Shown here: positions 45,967 through 54,983 of the stretch, in pieces
Layout of the letters: each line of letters opens with the position of its first letter
Numbering within the stretch: the stretch's first letter is position 1
Assembly (NCBI RefSeq): GCF_002896965.1
Contig: NZ_LYMM01000002.1
Span: forward strand, 248,001 to 312,000
DNA length: 64,000 bases
Direction of reading: 5' to 3'
Source of the DNA: Novosphingobium guangzhouense
GTDB lineage: Bacteria; Pseudomonadota; Alphaproteobacteria; Sphingomonadales; Sphingomonadaceae
Notes under the pieces: generated by a model
Databases searched by the model: none
Told to the model about the DNA's origin: nothing
What the model saw: the letters and a program-made list of their open reading frames with translations, nothing else
Translations under genes and position numbers: made by a program

Positions 45967-46632
45967 TTATCGGCAGAAATCCGCTCCGTCCGCTTCCAGG
46001 TGGAAGTGGTTTTCATGTGCCGCATTATAGGCGGGGCCCAAAGTTGTGCCGAAGCGTTTGCAGGCGCTGTCGTGTACCACGCGCAGGAACCGGCGTTCGG
46101 CCGCGGTGCCGCCGTTCCAGTCCTGCAGCACGGTGATGCGCCGTCCGTCGCCCAGCACGAAACCCGAAACGTCGATGGCGTTGGCGCTCGCATGGCCGGA
46201 TCTGCGTGATGTGCCTGCGACATTACGGCATGAATAACTGCCGAAAGTCTCGATCTTCACCAGCCTGCTGCCAAGGATTTGCTGCGCGGCCCGGTCCACG
46301 CCGAAGCGCGCCCAGCCAGCGAATGCCGTCGACGTTGCGCACGTCACGGGGCCAAGGCCCGACACTGTCACGGTGGCATTATCCGTGTTGAGCGCTGCAA
46401 GTTTGACGGTGCCGACGGTGGAGCAGGCATTGCCATACCAGCGATCCTGCACCGGCGTGAAAACGGCGTGCTGCGCGCTCAATGTCGAAAGGCACTGGCG
46501 CAGTTCGGGCCGGGGCGCCGTCGGCCGGGGCCGACTCGCAGCCTGATTCGGACGGCGGTTAGAAGGCGCCGGTCGATCGATACACCCGCTCATCAGGGCG
46601 AGGAGGGGGAGGGTAAATAAAATTCTACGCAT
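45967..46632 (-). CDS. Extensin-like C-terminal-domain lipoprotein
   Basis: 221 residues. Lipoprotein signal peptide with Cys17 (LMSGC). After a Pro/Arg-rich linker, residues about 45-220 are the extensin-like domain (Pfam PF06904): cysteine-rich, with SGHASANAIDVSGF and the C-terminal HENHFHLEADG that resembles the zinc-binding part of D-Ala-D-Ala peptidases. Probably acts on or binds cell wall in the periplasm. Convergent with the preceding gene with a 2-base gap. Confidence 0.88.
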   Translation of the reverse strand: MRRILFTLPLLALMSGCIDRPAPSNRRPNQAASRPRPTAPRPELRQCLSTLSAQHAVFTPVQDRWYGNACSTVGTVKLAALNTDNATVTVSGLGPVTCATSTAFAGWARFGVDRAAQQILGSRLVKIETFGSYSCRNVAGTSRRSGHASANAIDVSGFVLGDGRRITVLQDWNGGTAAERRFLRVVHDSACKRFGTTLGPAYNAAHENHFHLEADGADFCR

Positions 46633-46771
46633 GGTTCAAGCTCTTGGGGGGAGTGCCTTAACCTGCGCTTATCCGTGCCTTACCGGGCGACGGGGCGCCA
46701 TAGGGGGGCGATCGTTTTGCACAGTGAACTGATGGGCAATACGATTGACATCCCGGTGCACGACATTAGGA

Positions 46772-46823
46772 GCGGCATCGGGCCACGCGGTCCCAACGCC
46801 GCGCGTGCTCTCTGCAAGGAGAG
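46772..46823 (+). ncRNA. serC leader RNA with ribosome-site hairpin
   Basis: Two adjacent hairpins directly upstream of serC. First: GCGGC 46772-46776 with GCCGC 46798-46802, inner GGG/CCC pairs and a 9-base loop. Second: CTCTC 46808-46812 with GAGAG 46819-46823, the right arm of which is the AAGGAGAG ribosome-binding site, 6 bases before the ATG. This fits the alphaproteobacterial serC motif described in comparative RNA surveys, a candidate cis-regulator; the ligand is unknown. Motif identity is by layout and location, not by covariance search. Confidence 0.6.
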
Positions 46824-46829
46824 TCAGAA

Positions 46830-47972
46830 ATGACTGATATTACGGTTCCGGCGCGCAAGCCTGCGCGTCCGCATTTCTCTTCGGGTCCGTGCGCCAAGCC
46901 GCCGGGCTATTCCCCTGAAAAGCTGAGCATAGAATCGCTTGGTCGTTCGCATCGTGCGAAGATCGGCAAGACGCGCCTGGCCTATTGCATCGACTTGATG
47001 CGCGAAGTGCTGCAGTTGCCCGACACCCACCGCATCGGCATCGTTCCGGGTTCCGACACCGGCGCTTTCGAAATGGCCATGTGGACCATGCTCGGCGCGC
47101 GCGGCGTGACCACGCTTGCATGGGAAAGCTTCGGCGAAGGCTGGGTGACGGATGCTGCCAAGCAGCTCAAGCTCGATCCTACCGTGATTCGCGCCGATTA
47201 CGGCCAGCTTCCCGATCTGACCCAGGTGGATTGGAGCACCGATGTGCTCTTCACCTGGAACGGCACCACCTCGGGTGTGCGCGTTCCGAACGCAGACTTC
47301 ATCCCCGACGATCGCGAAGGCCTGACCTTTGCCGACTCGACCTCGGCGGTGTTCGCCTACGATATCGACTGGTCGAAGATCGATGTCGCCACCTTCTCCT
47401 GGCAGAAGGTTCTGGGCGGCGAGGGTGGTCACGGCGTCCTGATCCTTGGCCCCCGCGCGGTCGAGCGTCTGGAAACCTACACCCCGGCATGGCCGCTTCC
47501 CAAGGTATTCCGCTTCGTTTCCAAGGGCAAGCTCGCAGAGGGCGTGTTCAAGGGCGAGACGATCAATACCCCTTCGATGCTTGCCGTCGAAGACGCGATC
47601 TTTGCGCTGGAATGGGCCAAGGGGCTGGGCGGTCTGGAAGGTCTGAAGGCCCGTTCGGACGCCAACGCCGCAGCGCTGGGCAAGATCGTTGCCGAGCGTG
47701 ACTGGCTGGGCCATCTCGCCACTGATGAAGCCAGCCGTTCGAAGACTTCGGTCTGTCTGACGGTCGAAGGCGCCGACGCGGACTTCATCAAGAAGTTTGC
47801 TAGCCTGCTCGAAAAGCAGGATGCTGCCTACGACGTCGCCGGATATCGCGATGCCCCTGCGGGTCTGCGCATCTGGTGCGGGGCCACCGTGGACACCGCG
47901 GATATTGAGGCGCTTGGCCCCTGGCTCGACTGGGCCTACGCCACCGTCAAGGCCGAACTGGCCGCGGCCTGA
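46830..47972 (+). CDS. serC: Phosphoserine aminotransferase
   Basis: 380 residues. The alphaproteobacterial form: RPHFSSGPCAKPPGYSPE at the N-terminus, SWQKVLGGEGGHG with the PLP lysine, and GETINTPSMLAVEDA. Second step of serine synthesis, converting 3-phosphohydroxypyruvate (product of SerA, next gene) to phosphoserine. Confidence 0.95.
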   Translation: MTDITVPARKPARPHFSSGPCAKPPGYSPEKLSIESLGRSHRAKIGKTRLAYCIDLMREVLQLPDTHRIGIVPGSDTGAFEMAMWTMLGARGVTTLAWESFGEGWVTDAAKQLKLDPTVIRADYGQLPDLTQVDWSTDVLFTWNGTTSGVRVPNADFIPDDREGLTFADSTSAVFAYDIDWSKIDVATFSWQKVLGGEGGHGVLILGPRAVERLETYTPAWPLPKVFRFVSKGKLAEGVFKGETINTPSMLAVEDAIFALEWAKGLGGLEGLKARSDANAAALGKIVAERDWLGHLATDEASRSKTSVCLTVEGADADFIKKFASLLEKQDAAYDVAGYRDAPAGLRIWCGATVDTADIEALGPWLDWAYATVKAELAAA

Positions 47973-48124
47973 TCGATCGTTGTCCCGGGCCTGTGTCCGG
48001 GACCGTCGGTTGGGCCTCGCCCGATCATCGGCTCGAATGCCATGGCGGGGCGACCGACCGCTCAATGCTCTCCTAATGACCGCCGCACGATCTCTTTCGG
48101 CACGGCGCGCGAAGGATACCGAAC

Positions 48125-49708
48125 ATGACCAAGCCCAAAGTCCTCATTTCCGACAAGATGGACCCCAATGCCGCCCGTATCTTCGCCGAAATGGGCTGTG
48201 ACGTCGACGTCATCACGGGTGAAACGCCCGAACAGCTGATTGCCCGCATCGGTGAATATGATGGCCTTGCCATCCGTTCGTCGACCAAGGTGACCAAGGA
48301 AGTGCTGGCTGCCGCCAAGAACCTGAAGGTCATCGGCCGCGCCGGTATCGGCGTCGACAATGTCGACATTCCGGCAGCCTCGGCGCAGGGCGTCGTGGTG
48401 ATGAACACGCCGTTCGGCAACTCGATCACGACTGCCGAACACGCCATCGCCCTCATGTTCGCGCTGGCCCGCCAGCTGCCCGAAGCCAACGCACAGACCC
48501 AGCAGGGCCTGTGGCCGAAGAACGGCTTCATGGGCGTTGAAGTCACCGGCAAGACGCTTGGTCTTATCGGCGCGGGCAACATCGGCTCCATCGTCGCCAG
48601 CCGCGCCCTGGGCCTGCGCATGAAGGTCGTCGCTTTCGACCCGTTCCTGACGCCTGAACGCGCCGTGGAAATGGGCGTCGAGAAGGCCGATCTGGAAACG
48701 CTGCTGGCCAAGGCAGACTTCATCACGCTGCACACGCCGCTGACCGACCAGACCCGCAACATCCTTTCGGCCGAAAACCTCGCCAAGACCAAGAAGGGCG
48801 TGCGCATCATCAACTGCGCACGCGGTGGTCTGGTGGACGAAGCCGCGCTGAAGGCGGGCCTCGATTCGGGCCACATCGCGGGCGCCGCCCTCGACGTGTT
48901 CCAGACCGAGCCGGCCAAGGAATCGCCGCTGTTCGGCACCCCGAACTTCATCTGCACCCCGCACCTTGGCGCATCGACCACCGAAGCGCAGGTCAATGTG
49001 GCGCTGCAGGTGGCGGAACAGCTTGCCGACTACCTCGTCAACGGCGGCGTCACCAACGCGCTCAACATGCCTTCGCTGAGCGCAGAGGAAGCTCCGAAGC
49101 TCAAGCCCTACATGAAGCTGGCCGAAGTGCTGGGTTCGATGGTTGGCCAGCTGACGGTGGATTCGGTTCCGCGTATCTCGATCCACGTCGAGGGCGCTGC
49201 CGCCGAACTCAACCAGAAGCCGATCACCGCTGCCGTGCTCGCCGGTTTCCTGCGCGTCCAGTCGGACACCGTGAACATGGTCAATGCGCCGTTCCTTGCC
49301 AAGGAGCGTGGCCTTGAGGTTCGCGAAGTCAAGACCGAGCGCGAGGGTGACTACCACACCCTGATCCGCGTTTCGGTGAAGACCGAAGCGGGCGAACGTT
49401 CGGTCGCGGGTACGCTGTTCAACAACGTTGAGCCGCGTTTGGTCGAAATGTTTGGCATCAAGGTCGAAGCCGAACTGGCCGGCAAGATGATGTACATCGT
49501 CAACGAGGACGCCCCCGGCTTCATCGGCCGCATTGGCACCCTGCTGGGCGAGAACGCGATCAATATCGGCACCTTCAACCTGGGCCGCCGCGAAGCCGGT
49601 GGCGAGGCGGTGCTGCTGCTCTCGGTCGATGGCGATCTGTCGCCTGCCGTGCTCGAACAGGCTCGTGCGCTGCCGGGCGTGAAGAACGTAAAGGCGCTGG
49701 CTTTCTGA
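48125..49708 (+). CDS. serA: D-3-phosphoglycerate dehydrogenase
   Basis: 527 residues, the long form with a C-terminal ACT domain. NAD site GLIGAGNIGSIVA, catalytic Arg/Glu/His within NCARGGLVDE and PHLGASTTEAQ, an intervening domain (about 320-450) and an ACT domain from about 455 to the end. First step of serine synthesis; the ACT domain usually mediates serine feedback. A strong terminator follows. Confidence 0.97.
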   Translation: MTKPKVLISDKMDPNAARIFAEMGCDVDVITGETPEQLIARIGEYDGLAIRSSTKVTKEVLAAAKNLKVIGRAGIGVDNVDIPAASAQGVVVMNTPFGNSITTAEHAIALMFALARQLPEANAQTQQGLWPKNGFMGVEVTGKTLGLIGAGNIGSIVASRALGLRMKVVAFDPFLTPERAVEMGVEKADLETLLAKADFITLHTPLTDQTRNILSAENLAKTKKGVRIINCARGGLVDEAALKAGLDSGHIAGAALDVFQTEPAKESPLFGTPNFICTPHLGASTTEAQVNVALQVAEQLADYLVNGGVTNALNMPSLSAEEAPKLKPYMKLAEVLGSMVGQLTVDSVPRISIHVEGAAAELNQKPITAAVLAGFLRVQSDTVNMVNAPFLAKERGLEVREVKTEREGDYHTLIRVSVKTEAGERSVAGTLFNNVEPRLVEMFGIKVEAELAGKMMYIVNEDAPGFIGRIGTLLGENAINIGTFNLGRREAGGEAVLLLSVDGDLSPAVLEQARALPGVKNVKALAF

Positions 49709-49723
49709 GCTGACGTTTTAGAG

Positions 49724-49764
49724 CATTTTCCGATCGGCGGCGTCACCTGATGTCTCGGAAAATG
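49724..49764. repeat. Inverted repeat of the CATTTTCCGA type
   Basis: CATTTTCCGA at 49724-49733 and its exact complement at 49755-49764, 21-base loop. The word AGAGCATTTTCC is frequent in intergenic DNA of alphaproteobacteria, so this may be a copy of a dispersed palindromic repeat. Confidence 0.5.
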
Positions 49765-49801
49765 TGGCAAACCAAAGCTTAAACAGGCTCTCAACGGAAG
49801 A

Positions 49802-49832
49802 GGGGTCGGCGTGAAAACGTCGGCCCCTTTTT
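49802..49832 (+). terminator. Intrinsic terminator of serA
   Basis: 11-bp stem (49802-49812 with 49817-49827, two G-U pairs) with a GAAA tetraloop, then five T. Confidence 0.9.
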
Positions 49833-49890
49833 CCTCCTGCGCACGACAAACTTCTAAGGCGGGTCGAATACCGAGTTCATGCGGGCTGCG

Positions 49891-50880
49891 TCAGTACCGC
49901 ACGTGCACGGTGACAGTATCGGTATAGGTGTCGGGCCGGTAATTGGCGCTCGGCACCGAGACGTAGACGGGGATCGCGTCGGCGGCGCCGGTTCCGGTGC
50001 CACCGACGCCGTTGCCGACGCTCGTGGTGGTGGCGGTATCGCCCCAGATGGGGCCGGTGTCGCTAATCGATCGTAACTGGTAATTTGGAGTGTCGGGGTT
50101 GCCGCTGGTGCCGGCGAGGCTGCCCAGCCCGTCCGAATTGCCATTCGAGGGCATGAGGCCCACGTAGTAAGGCACGTTCGCCGGACAGGTGACGCTGATC
50201 GTGGTCGATCCCGTTGTGTTCACCGCAGTAGTCGGCACGGTGCCGAGATTTGCGGGATTTCCGGCTTCTACGATGCAGGCGGTGGGGCGCTCGGCATTGA
50301 CGACGAGGGTCATGTCGGCACCGTTGAAATCCGGCAGAATCGCGTTCTGACAGCGTGGATTGCCTTCCTGGATGAAGCCGACGATCGAATCGTAGAAATA
50401 GGCGGTGAAAGCGCCGGAGGTGCCGCGCACGGCGGGCGTGATGCGTCCGTAGTAGTTGAGGCCGACAGTGTAGCGCGATGGATTGCCCGCTGGCATCGTC
50501 ACCGGGGTGCTTACAGGGTTGTCCTGCGTCCATACCACGCTCATCGCGGCGTCGTGGTAGACGTTGAAAGGGATCTGCTGCGTTCCGGTGTCGTCCTGCA
50601 GCATGGGCTGGTCCACGGTGCCCGGATAGCTTGGTGTGCCAAGCCCCGCGCAGAGCGTGAACGAGACGGGCGTATCGCTGTAGTTGTCGCACTCGACGAG
50701 TACCGATCCGGTCGCAGTCTCCGAACTGCCGAATAAAAGATTGGTCCCGGAAACGACGCCGCAGGTCACGTTGGCGTGGGCCTTCTCCGGCACGAGCAGA
50801 GCAATCGAGAGCGTCAGCGATGCCAGCAGGGCCAGCAGCAGCGCGATCCTGTGCGTCGAAATGTTCAGGTACCGTTGCAT
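49891..50880 (-). CDS. Two-domain spore-coat-U-type pilus tip protein (CsuE-like)
   Basis: 329 residues from ATG 50880; starts upstream overlap the usher. Signal peptide to about residue 36. Two SCPU domains (Pfam PF05229): about 37-190 and 200-329. The second ends in the donor-type strand TYTDTVTVHVRY. Cys pairs are present in each domain. In archaic pili this two-domain protein is the tip adhesin. Last gene of the cluster, overlapping the usher stop by 16 bases. Confidence 0.85.
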   Translation of the reverse strand: MQRYLNISTHRIALLLALLASLTLSIALLVPEKAHANVTCGVVSGTNLLFGSSETATGSVLVECDNYSDTPVSFTLCAGLGTPSYPGTVDQPMLQDDTGTQQIPFNVYHDAAMSVVWTQDNPVSTPVTMPAGNPSRYTVGLNYYGRITPAVRGTSGAFTAYFYDSIVGFIQEGNPRCQNAILPDFNGADMTLVVNAERPTACIVEAGNPANLGTVPTTAVNTTGSTTISVTCPANVPYYVGLMPSNGNSDGLGSLAGTSGNPDTPNYQLRSISDTGPIWGDTATTTSVGNGVGGTGTGAADAIPVYVSVPSANYRPDTYTDTVTVHVRY

Positions 50881-53312
50881 ATGACTACTCCTGCCCGCCC
50901 TGCCTGTTCTACCGGCGGCATTGGGGGCACAGTGGCCCGGCATTCGCCGCCTTCGCGCGTGACGATCACTTGCGCGCCGGGTCGCGCCTCTTCCATGTAG
51001 AACTGCCCATCGAAACCGACCGCCATCGGGCCGCCCGCGCCATCGGCATAGCGGACGCGCGAACCTTCTGGAATGAAGCCGCCCGACGCATCGACGAGCG
51101 TGAGGAGCATCGAGCGGACCTCGTCGACTGGGAAGTGCACCAGCACGCCAGCGCGATCGGCGGGGACGGCTTCCTGGTGAATCTGCGTGATAGCGATTGA
51201 GGGCGGCAGCTCGTCGGGGTCTATCGCAAGGTCATTGCGCTGATAGGCATTGAGCCCGGTGACTAGAAGCTTGCCGTATTTGTTGGTGCGCCCGAATTCA
51301 CGGTTGAAGAGCTGGACCGGCACGTCGGGAACGCCGCTGGTCGATACGACCGCGAAGGAATCGTAGATCGTGCGAGCCGGGTAGACGCCGCCGTCCATCA
51401 GCACGATCGAGCCGCGATAGCCGACATATCCGGTCGGATCGCCGTTGTAGATGTTGGCCCCCGCCGATGCATCGCCATAGCGGGTGCGGTATTCGAGGCG
51501 GCCGGTCCCCTGCAGGTCACTGTCGCCGTCGGCCTGGGTATTCCACACGTTTAGGTTCCATCCGAGCCCGCCTTCGAGCGGGGCAGGACGGCGCACGTTG
51601 AGGTCCACCCGTGTCTGGCCGTCCTGCTTCTGGAAGCCCAGGCTCACGTCGTCGCGGCGGTTGGGTGACCATGTGAGCGAGAGGAACACCGCCTCGCCAC
51701 GGTCGCCCGACAATCCCTTCTGCGCCCGTGCGCCGATCCACCACTCGCGCGAGATCGGCTTGTTCCAGGCCAGTTCGACATAGCGATAGCGTTCGTAATC
51801 AGGGTATCGCTGGCTGACGTAATTGATGCCGATGGAGCCGATCACGCGGCCATAGATCGATGCATAGGCAAGGTCGCGTTCGCGTGGGTAGGGGGCGCCG
51901 TTGCGGCCGGCAAGGTCGGTGTAGTGGCGCGAGGCGCGCATGATCTCGCCGCCTACGCGAAGGCCATGGCCCATCCAGCTGTAGCCCACCGTGAAGTTCG
52001 AGCCCGAGCGGCCATCGGCGCGGCTTGCCGATCCGGACGCAGTGATCACGCCCAGCAGGCCAAGCCTTGCCGATGCCCCTGCGCCGCCATTGACGAAGCC
52101 GTCGCTGCCCTCGGCATGGCCTTCCAGAGTCAGCCAGTTCGTGAGGCCGTAGCGCACGTCTGCCGAGCCGAAGGGATCGTTGCCGTAATCGAACGAGCTT
52201 ATGCCCCACCTGCGGCGCGCGACGCCTGCCTCTGCCGACCATTCGACAAGCCCCTGACGCAGCAGCAGCGGGGTTTCATAGATGCGAAAGTCGATCGAGG
52301 TAGTCCGCCCGGTCACGTCGGTCAGCAGGACCTGCGCATCGCCCGCGCCGTTAATGCGGGAGTAGCCGGGTTCCAGCACGAACGGGCCGGCGGGCACGTC
52401 TCCGGTGTAGCGGCGCGCGCCGTTGATGAAGAGGTCCACCTTGGAAGGCAGCGTTGCGCTGCCGAGGAAGGAGGGCAGCGGCGCGGTGATGAGATAGGGC
52501 TGCAGCAGGTTGTTGGTGCCGATCTGCACGCCGCCCATGCGGGTGGTGCGCGTCCAGCGCGAGGCCACCGTCAGCGTATCGCCAAGGCGCGCGGTGATGC
52601 GGCTTTCCGGCCAGGACCACGAGAGCGCGCTGTCGAGGCGGGTGAAGCCGTCGGTCCGCTGGCGCGCTCCACTCGATTCGCGCAGCATCCCGGTCGAGTT
52701 GATGACCATGTTGCCGTTGAAGTATCGCAGTTCATTGAAGCCCGAGATGGTGTAGTTGCCCCGCCCGAACACGATCGATGCGTCGTAGTTGACAAGGAGC
52801 CCCTGCGCCGATTGGGCAACGGCCGCAGCGCGTGTGCCAAGGCTGCGGCGGGTGGGCGCGAAGGTCAGCATCTGGGGCTGCACCATGAGGTCCAGCGACT
52901 GTTCGCCCGCATTGTACGTGGCCGAAACGCCTGCGATCCTGCTCAGCGAAACCAGCGTTTGTCTATCTTCCGTGCTCCCGGCCGGGATGGAAAGCCCAAG
53001 GCTGCGCAGCGTCTCGGGGCGGGTGCAGACCTCGCCCGCGATGAGCGCGAACTGGTGGAGCCCGGCATCCATGCCGTTGATGCGCACCTGCAGGATCAGC
53101 GGGGTGGCATCGTCCGCGCTTTGCGAAGGCGCCGTGGTGCCGAGAATGGATGGCGAGAAGACCTGCTCGTCCGCCGCCGCGCCGAGCATGGAGGCGTCCA
53201 TCGGCGCCGCTTCGTCGGCAAGGGATCTTCCGCATGGTCCGAATGCAACTATAAGAGCTGTCTCACTGACCAGAAGAAGTCCGCGCCAGTGGCTGCGCGA
53301 CTTTCTTGCCAT
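50865..53312 (-). CDS. Fimbrial outer-membrane usher (CsuD-like)
   Basis: 815 residues. Signal peptide to about residue 32, N-terminal chaperone-binding domain (about 70-190), central barrel with plug (about 200-680, with NGARRYTGDVPAGPFVL) and C-terminal domains. Matches Pfam PF00577 in the archaic branch. Start overlaps the chaperone gene by 50 bases; AGGTGA precedes the ATG, so the overlap is real. Secretes and assembles pilin subunits. Confidence 0.9.
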   Translation of the reverse strand: MARKSRSHWRGLLLVSETALIVAFGPCGRSLADEAAPMDASMLGAAADEQVFSPSILGTTAPSQSADDATPLILQVRINGMDAGLHQFALIAGEVCTRPETLRSLGLSIPAGSTEDRQTLVSLSRIAGVSATYNAGEQSLDLMVQPQMLTFAPTRRSLGTRAAAVAQSAQGLLVNYDASIVFGRGNYTISGFNELRYFNGNMVINSTGMLRESSGARQRTDGFTRLDSALSWSWPESRITARLGDTLTVASRWTRTTRMGGVQIGTNNLLQPYLITAPLPSFLGSATLPSKVDLFINGARRYTGDVPAGPFVLEPGYSRINGAGDAQVLLTDVTGRTTSIDFRIYETPLLLRQGLVEWSAEAGVARRRWGISSFDYGNDPFGSADVRYGLTNWLTLEGHAEGSDGFVNGGAGASARLGLLGVITASGSASRADGRSGSNFTVGYSWMGHGLRVGGEIMRASRHYTDLAGRNGAPYPRERDLAYASIYGRVIGSIGINYVSQRYPDYERYRYVELAWNKPISREWWIGARAQKGLSGDRGEAVFLSLTWSPNRRDDVSLGFQKQDGQTRVDLNVRRPAPLEGGLGWNLNVWNTQADGDSDLQGTGRLEYRTRYGDASAGANIYNGDPTGYVGYRGSIVLMDGGVYPARTIYDSFAVVSTSGVPDVPVQLFNREFGRTNKYGKLLVTGLNAYQRNDLAIDPDELPPSIAITQIHQEAVPADRAGVLVHFPVDEVRSMLLTLVDASGGFIPEGSRVRYADGAGGPMAVGFDGQFYMEEARPGAQVIVTREGGECRATVPPMPPVEQAGRAGVVICNGT

Positions 53313-53994
53313 TCACCGTCACCTCTAATGCCGAACCCTGGGGCGGCAGTCCCGCTCGTGGGCCGAGCGTGAAATTGATCGTTGATCCCGGCAGCACGTA
53401 GCCGACCAGCCCTTTCGCCAGCGGTGTCCGGCGACCGTCCGGCGTGACAATCGCGGCATCCGCAAGCTGTGCGTGGATCAGGCCCGTGTTCGCCACCGCC
53501 AGCGTACCCGCTGCCGGAAGTGCGAAGGATAGCTTCGGCTCCTCCTTGCGGCAGGCGCGCGAAGTCACGAAGACCGGGACCGAATAGCTCATCCGGTAGC
53601 GCAGGCCGTTGCCATCGGGCGGCGCGGCGGGATTGGGCAATTCGTCTATCGCTATCCGATAGGCATCCTCGCACGGGGCGCCCGCGCCGCCCGGCATCGA
53701 GCGACGCACCAGGCGGACAAGCTGTTTTGCTCCGCCGGAAAGCTCCACGAAGGGCGGGCTCGGCAGCACCTCCTCGGTCGCGGCGTAGGCATCTCTGCCG
53801 CTGTCCTGCGTCCAGTGAAACACCCGCACTTGCGCGCGCATCGCAGTTCCACCCGAATTGGTAAGCCATACCGTGCTCGACCGTTCCATGATGCGGACGA
53901 GGACCGGAGAAACCTGAAGGCCGCTGGCCAGCGCCGGAGCGCAGACCAGCGAGCCTGCGGCGAAACATGCCGCAGCAAAGGCAGTTCGGGACAA
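53263..53994 (-). CDS. Periplasmic pilus chaperone (CsuC-like)
   Basis: 243 residues. Signal peptide to about residue 23, then two Ig-like domains. The strand QVSPVLVRI, the segment QVRVFHWTQD and PPFVELSGGAKQLVRLVRR match the PapD family (Pfam PF00345) in the archaic group. Donates a strand to subunits in the periplasm. Confidence 0.9.
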   Translation of the reverse strand: MSRTAFAAACFAAGSLVCAPALASGLQVSPVLVRIMERSSTVWLTNSGGTAMRAQVRVFHWTQDSGRDAYAATEEVLPSPPFVELSGGAKQLVRLVRRSMPGGAGAPCEDAYRIAIDELPNPAAPPDGNGLRYRMSYSVPVFVTSRACRKEEPKLSFALPAAGTLAVANTGLIHAQLADAAIVTPDGRRTPLAKGLVGYVLPGSTINFTLGPRAGLPPQGSALEVTVNGKKVAQPLARTSSGQ

Positions 53995-54009
53995 GGGTTT
54001 GCCTCGCCG

Positions 54010-54522
54010 TCAGTAGAATACAGTGACCGTCACCGTGTCGATGTACGATCCGGGCGTATAGTTGGTGCTGGCGACGCCTGCGTAGACGTCATAGGTCTCG
54101 TCCAATCCCGTTCCGGTGCCGGCAAGACCGTTCTGCGGATCGCCAAGAGCGGCAGAGCCCCACGCGGTCGTCCCGGCGTCGCTGTAGAGCTGGTAGGGCA
54201 CGACGTCGGTTATGGCCGCGTCGGTGCTTTCCATTTCGCCGGCGCCCGTGGTGTCGGCGTTGGAAGGCGTCAGGCCGATCGTGTAAGGTGTCGTGAGCGA
54301 ACAGTTGACCGTGATCACGCCCTGTTCGAGCAGGTCGGTTTCGGTCGTCTCGACCTCACCGAAATCGATGTTGGCGGGACCACCTGCGGTAACCGTGCAA
54401 GTGTCGACGATGGTGATCTCGACCGAGAACGTGTCGGTTACTTCCGCCGCGTTAGCGATTGCGGGAACGAGAAGCGCGGAAGCTGTCGCGATGTAAGCGG
54501 AAATCTTGCGGTAGACGGGCAT
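54010..54522 (-). CDS. Major pilus subunit, spore-coat-U domain (CsuA/B-like)
   Basis: 170 residues from ATG 54522. Signal peptide to about residue 26, one SCPU domain with a Cys pair (TCTVTAGGPANI and NCSLTTPY) and the C-terminal strand YIDTVTVTVFY. First gene of the pilus operon. Strikingly acidic and Thr-rich. Confidence 0.88.
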   Translation of the reverse strand: MPVYRKISAYIATASALLVPAIANAAEVTDTFSVEITIVDTCTVTAGGPANIDFGEVETTETDLLEQGVITVNCSLTTPYTIGLTPSNADTTGAGEMESTDAAITDVVPYQLYSDAGTTAWGSAALGDPQNGLAGTGTGLDETYDVYAGVASTNYTPGSYIDTVTVTVFY

Positions 54523-54983
54523 GACGGCTCTCCAGAGGCTGGATGGAGTGTGCCCGTCAAGACTATCGCAAGCGCAGCATAGGGTCATCTTGGGATTAAC
54601 CGCCGCGGATATCGGTATTAAACCCTATTGTTTGAAATGCCGAGAAATTGTTTTGCGCCTTATTTGGCGTCGCGTCTAATACTAACGCGTATTTAAGGCT
54701 GATGCACGTTACGCTCAAGGCCCATCGATTCGCAAGCGGCGATGGGGTCCGGGCCTAGTGTGGAGACTGGGCATGAGCTAACTGGACTGGCTGCCGGACG
54801 ATCAGATGGCGCGGCCGTGATCGACGTCTCCGGGCGAGAGGGCGTCATTGCCCTTCTTCGCCTTGGGGCGCGGCGTTCGATCCCGATCATCGTGCAGCGC
54901 CGTCCTTTATGGGAAGCCTTGCAGGAACGGCGTTACAGTCCAGTGGAAAGCTTGGGCAAAGGCAGCATTCCGACGGTCGTGGA
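54523..54983. other. Gene-free stretch upstream of the pilus operon
   Basis: 461 bases with no convincing gene. The part 54600-54710 is AT-rich and holds an inverted repeat CGCGT/ACGCG at 54671-54689; it is a likely promoter or operator region for the - strand pilus operon. An 84-codon frame on the + strand (54742-54996) shows no family and no ribosome site and was not called. Confidence 0.4.

Noticed and set aside
46745..46769. Promoter of serC at TTGACA
   Set aside because: A good -35 word is present, but the only -10-like word (ACATTA) is 12 bases away, too close.
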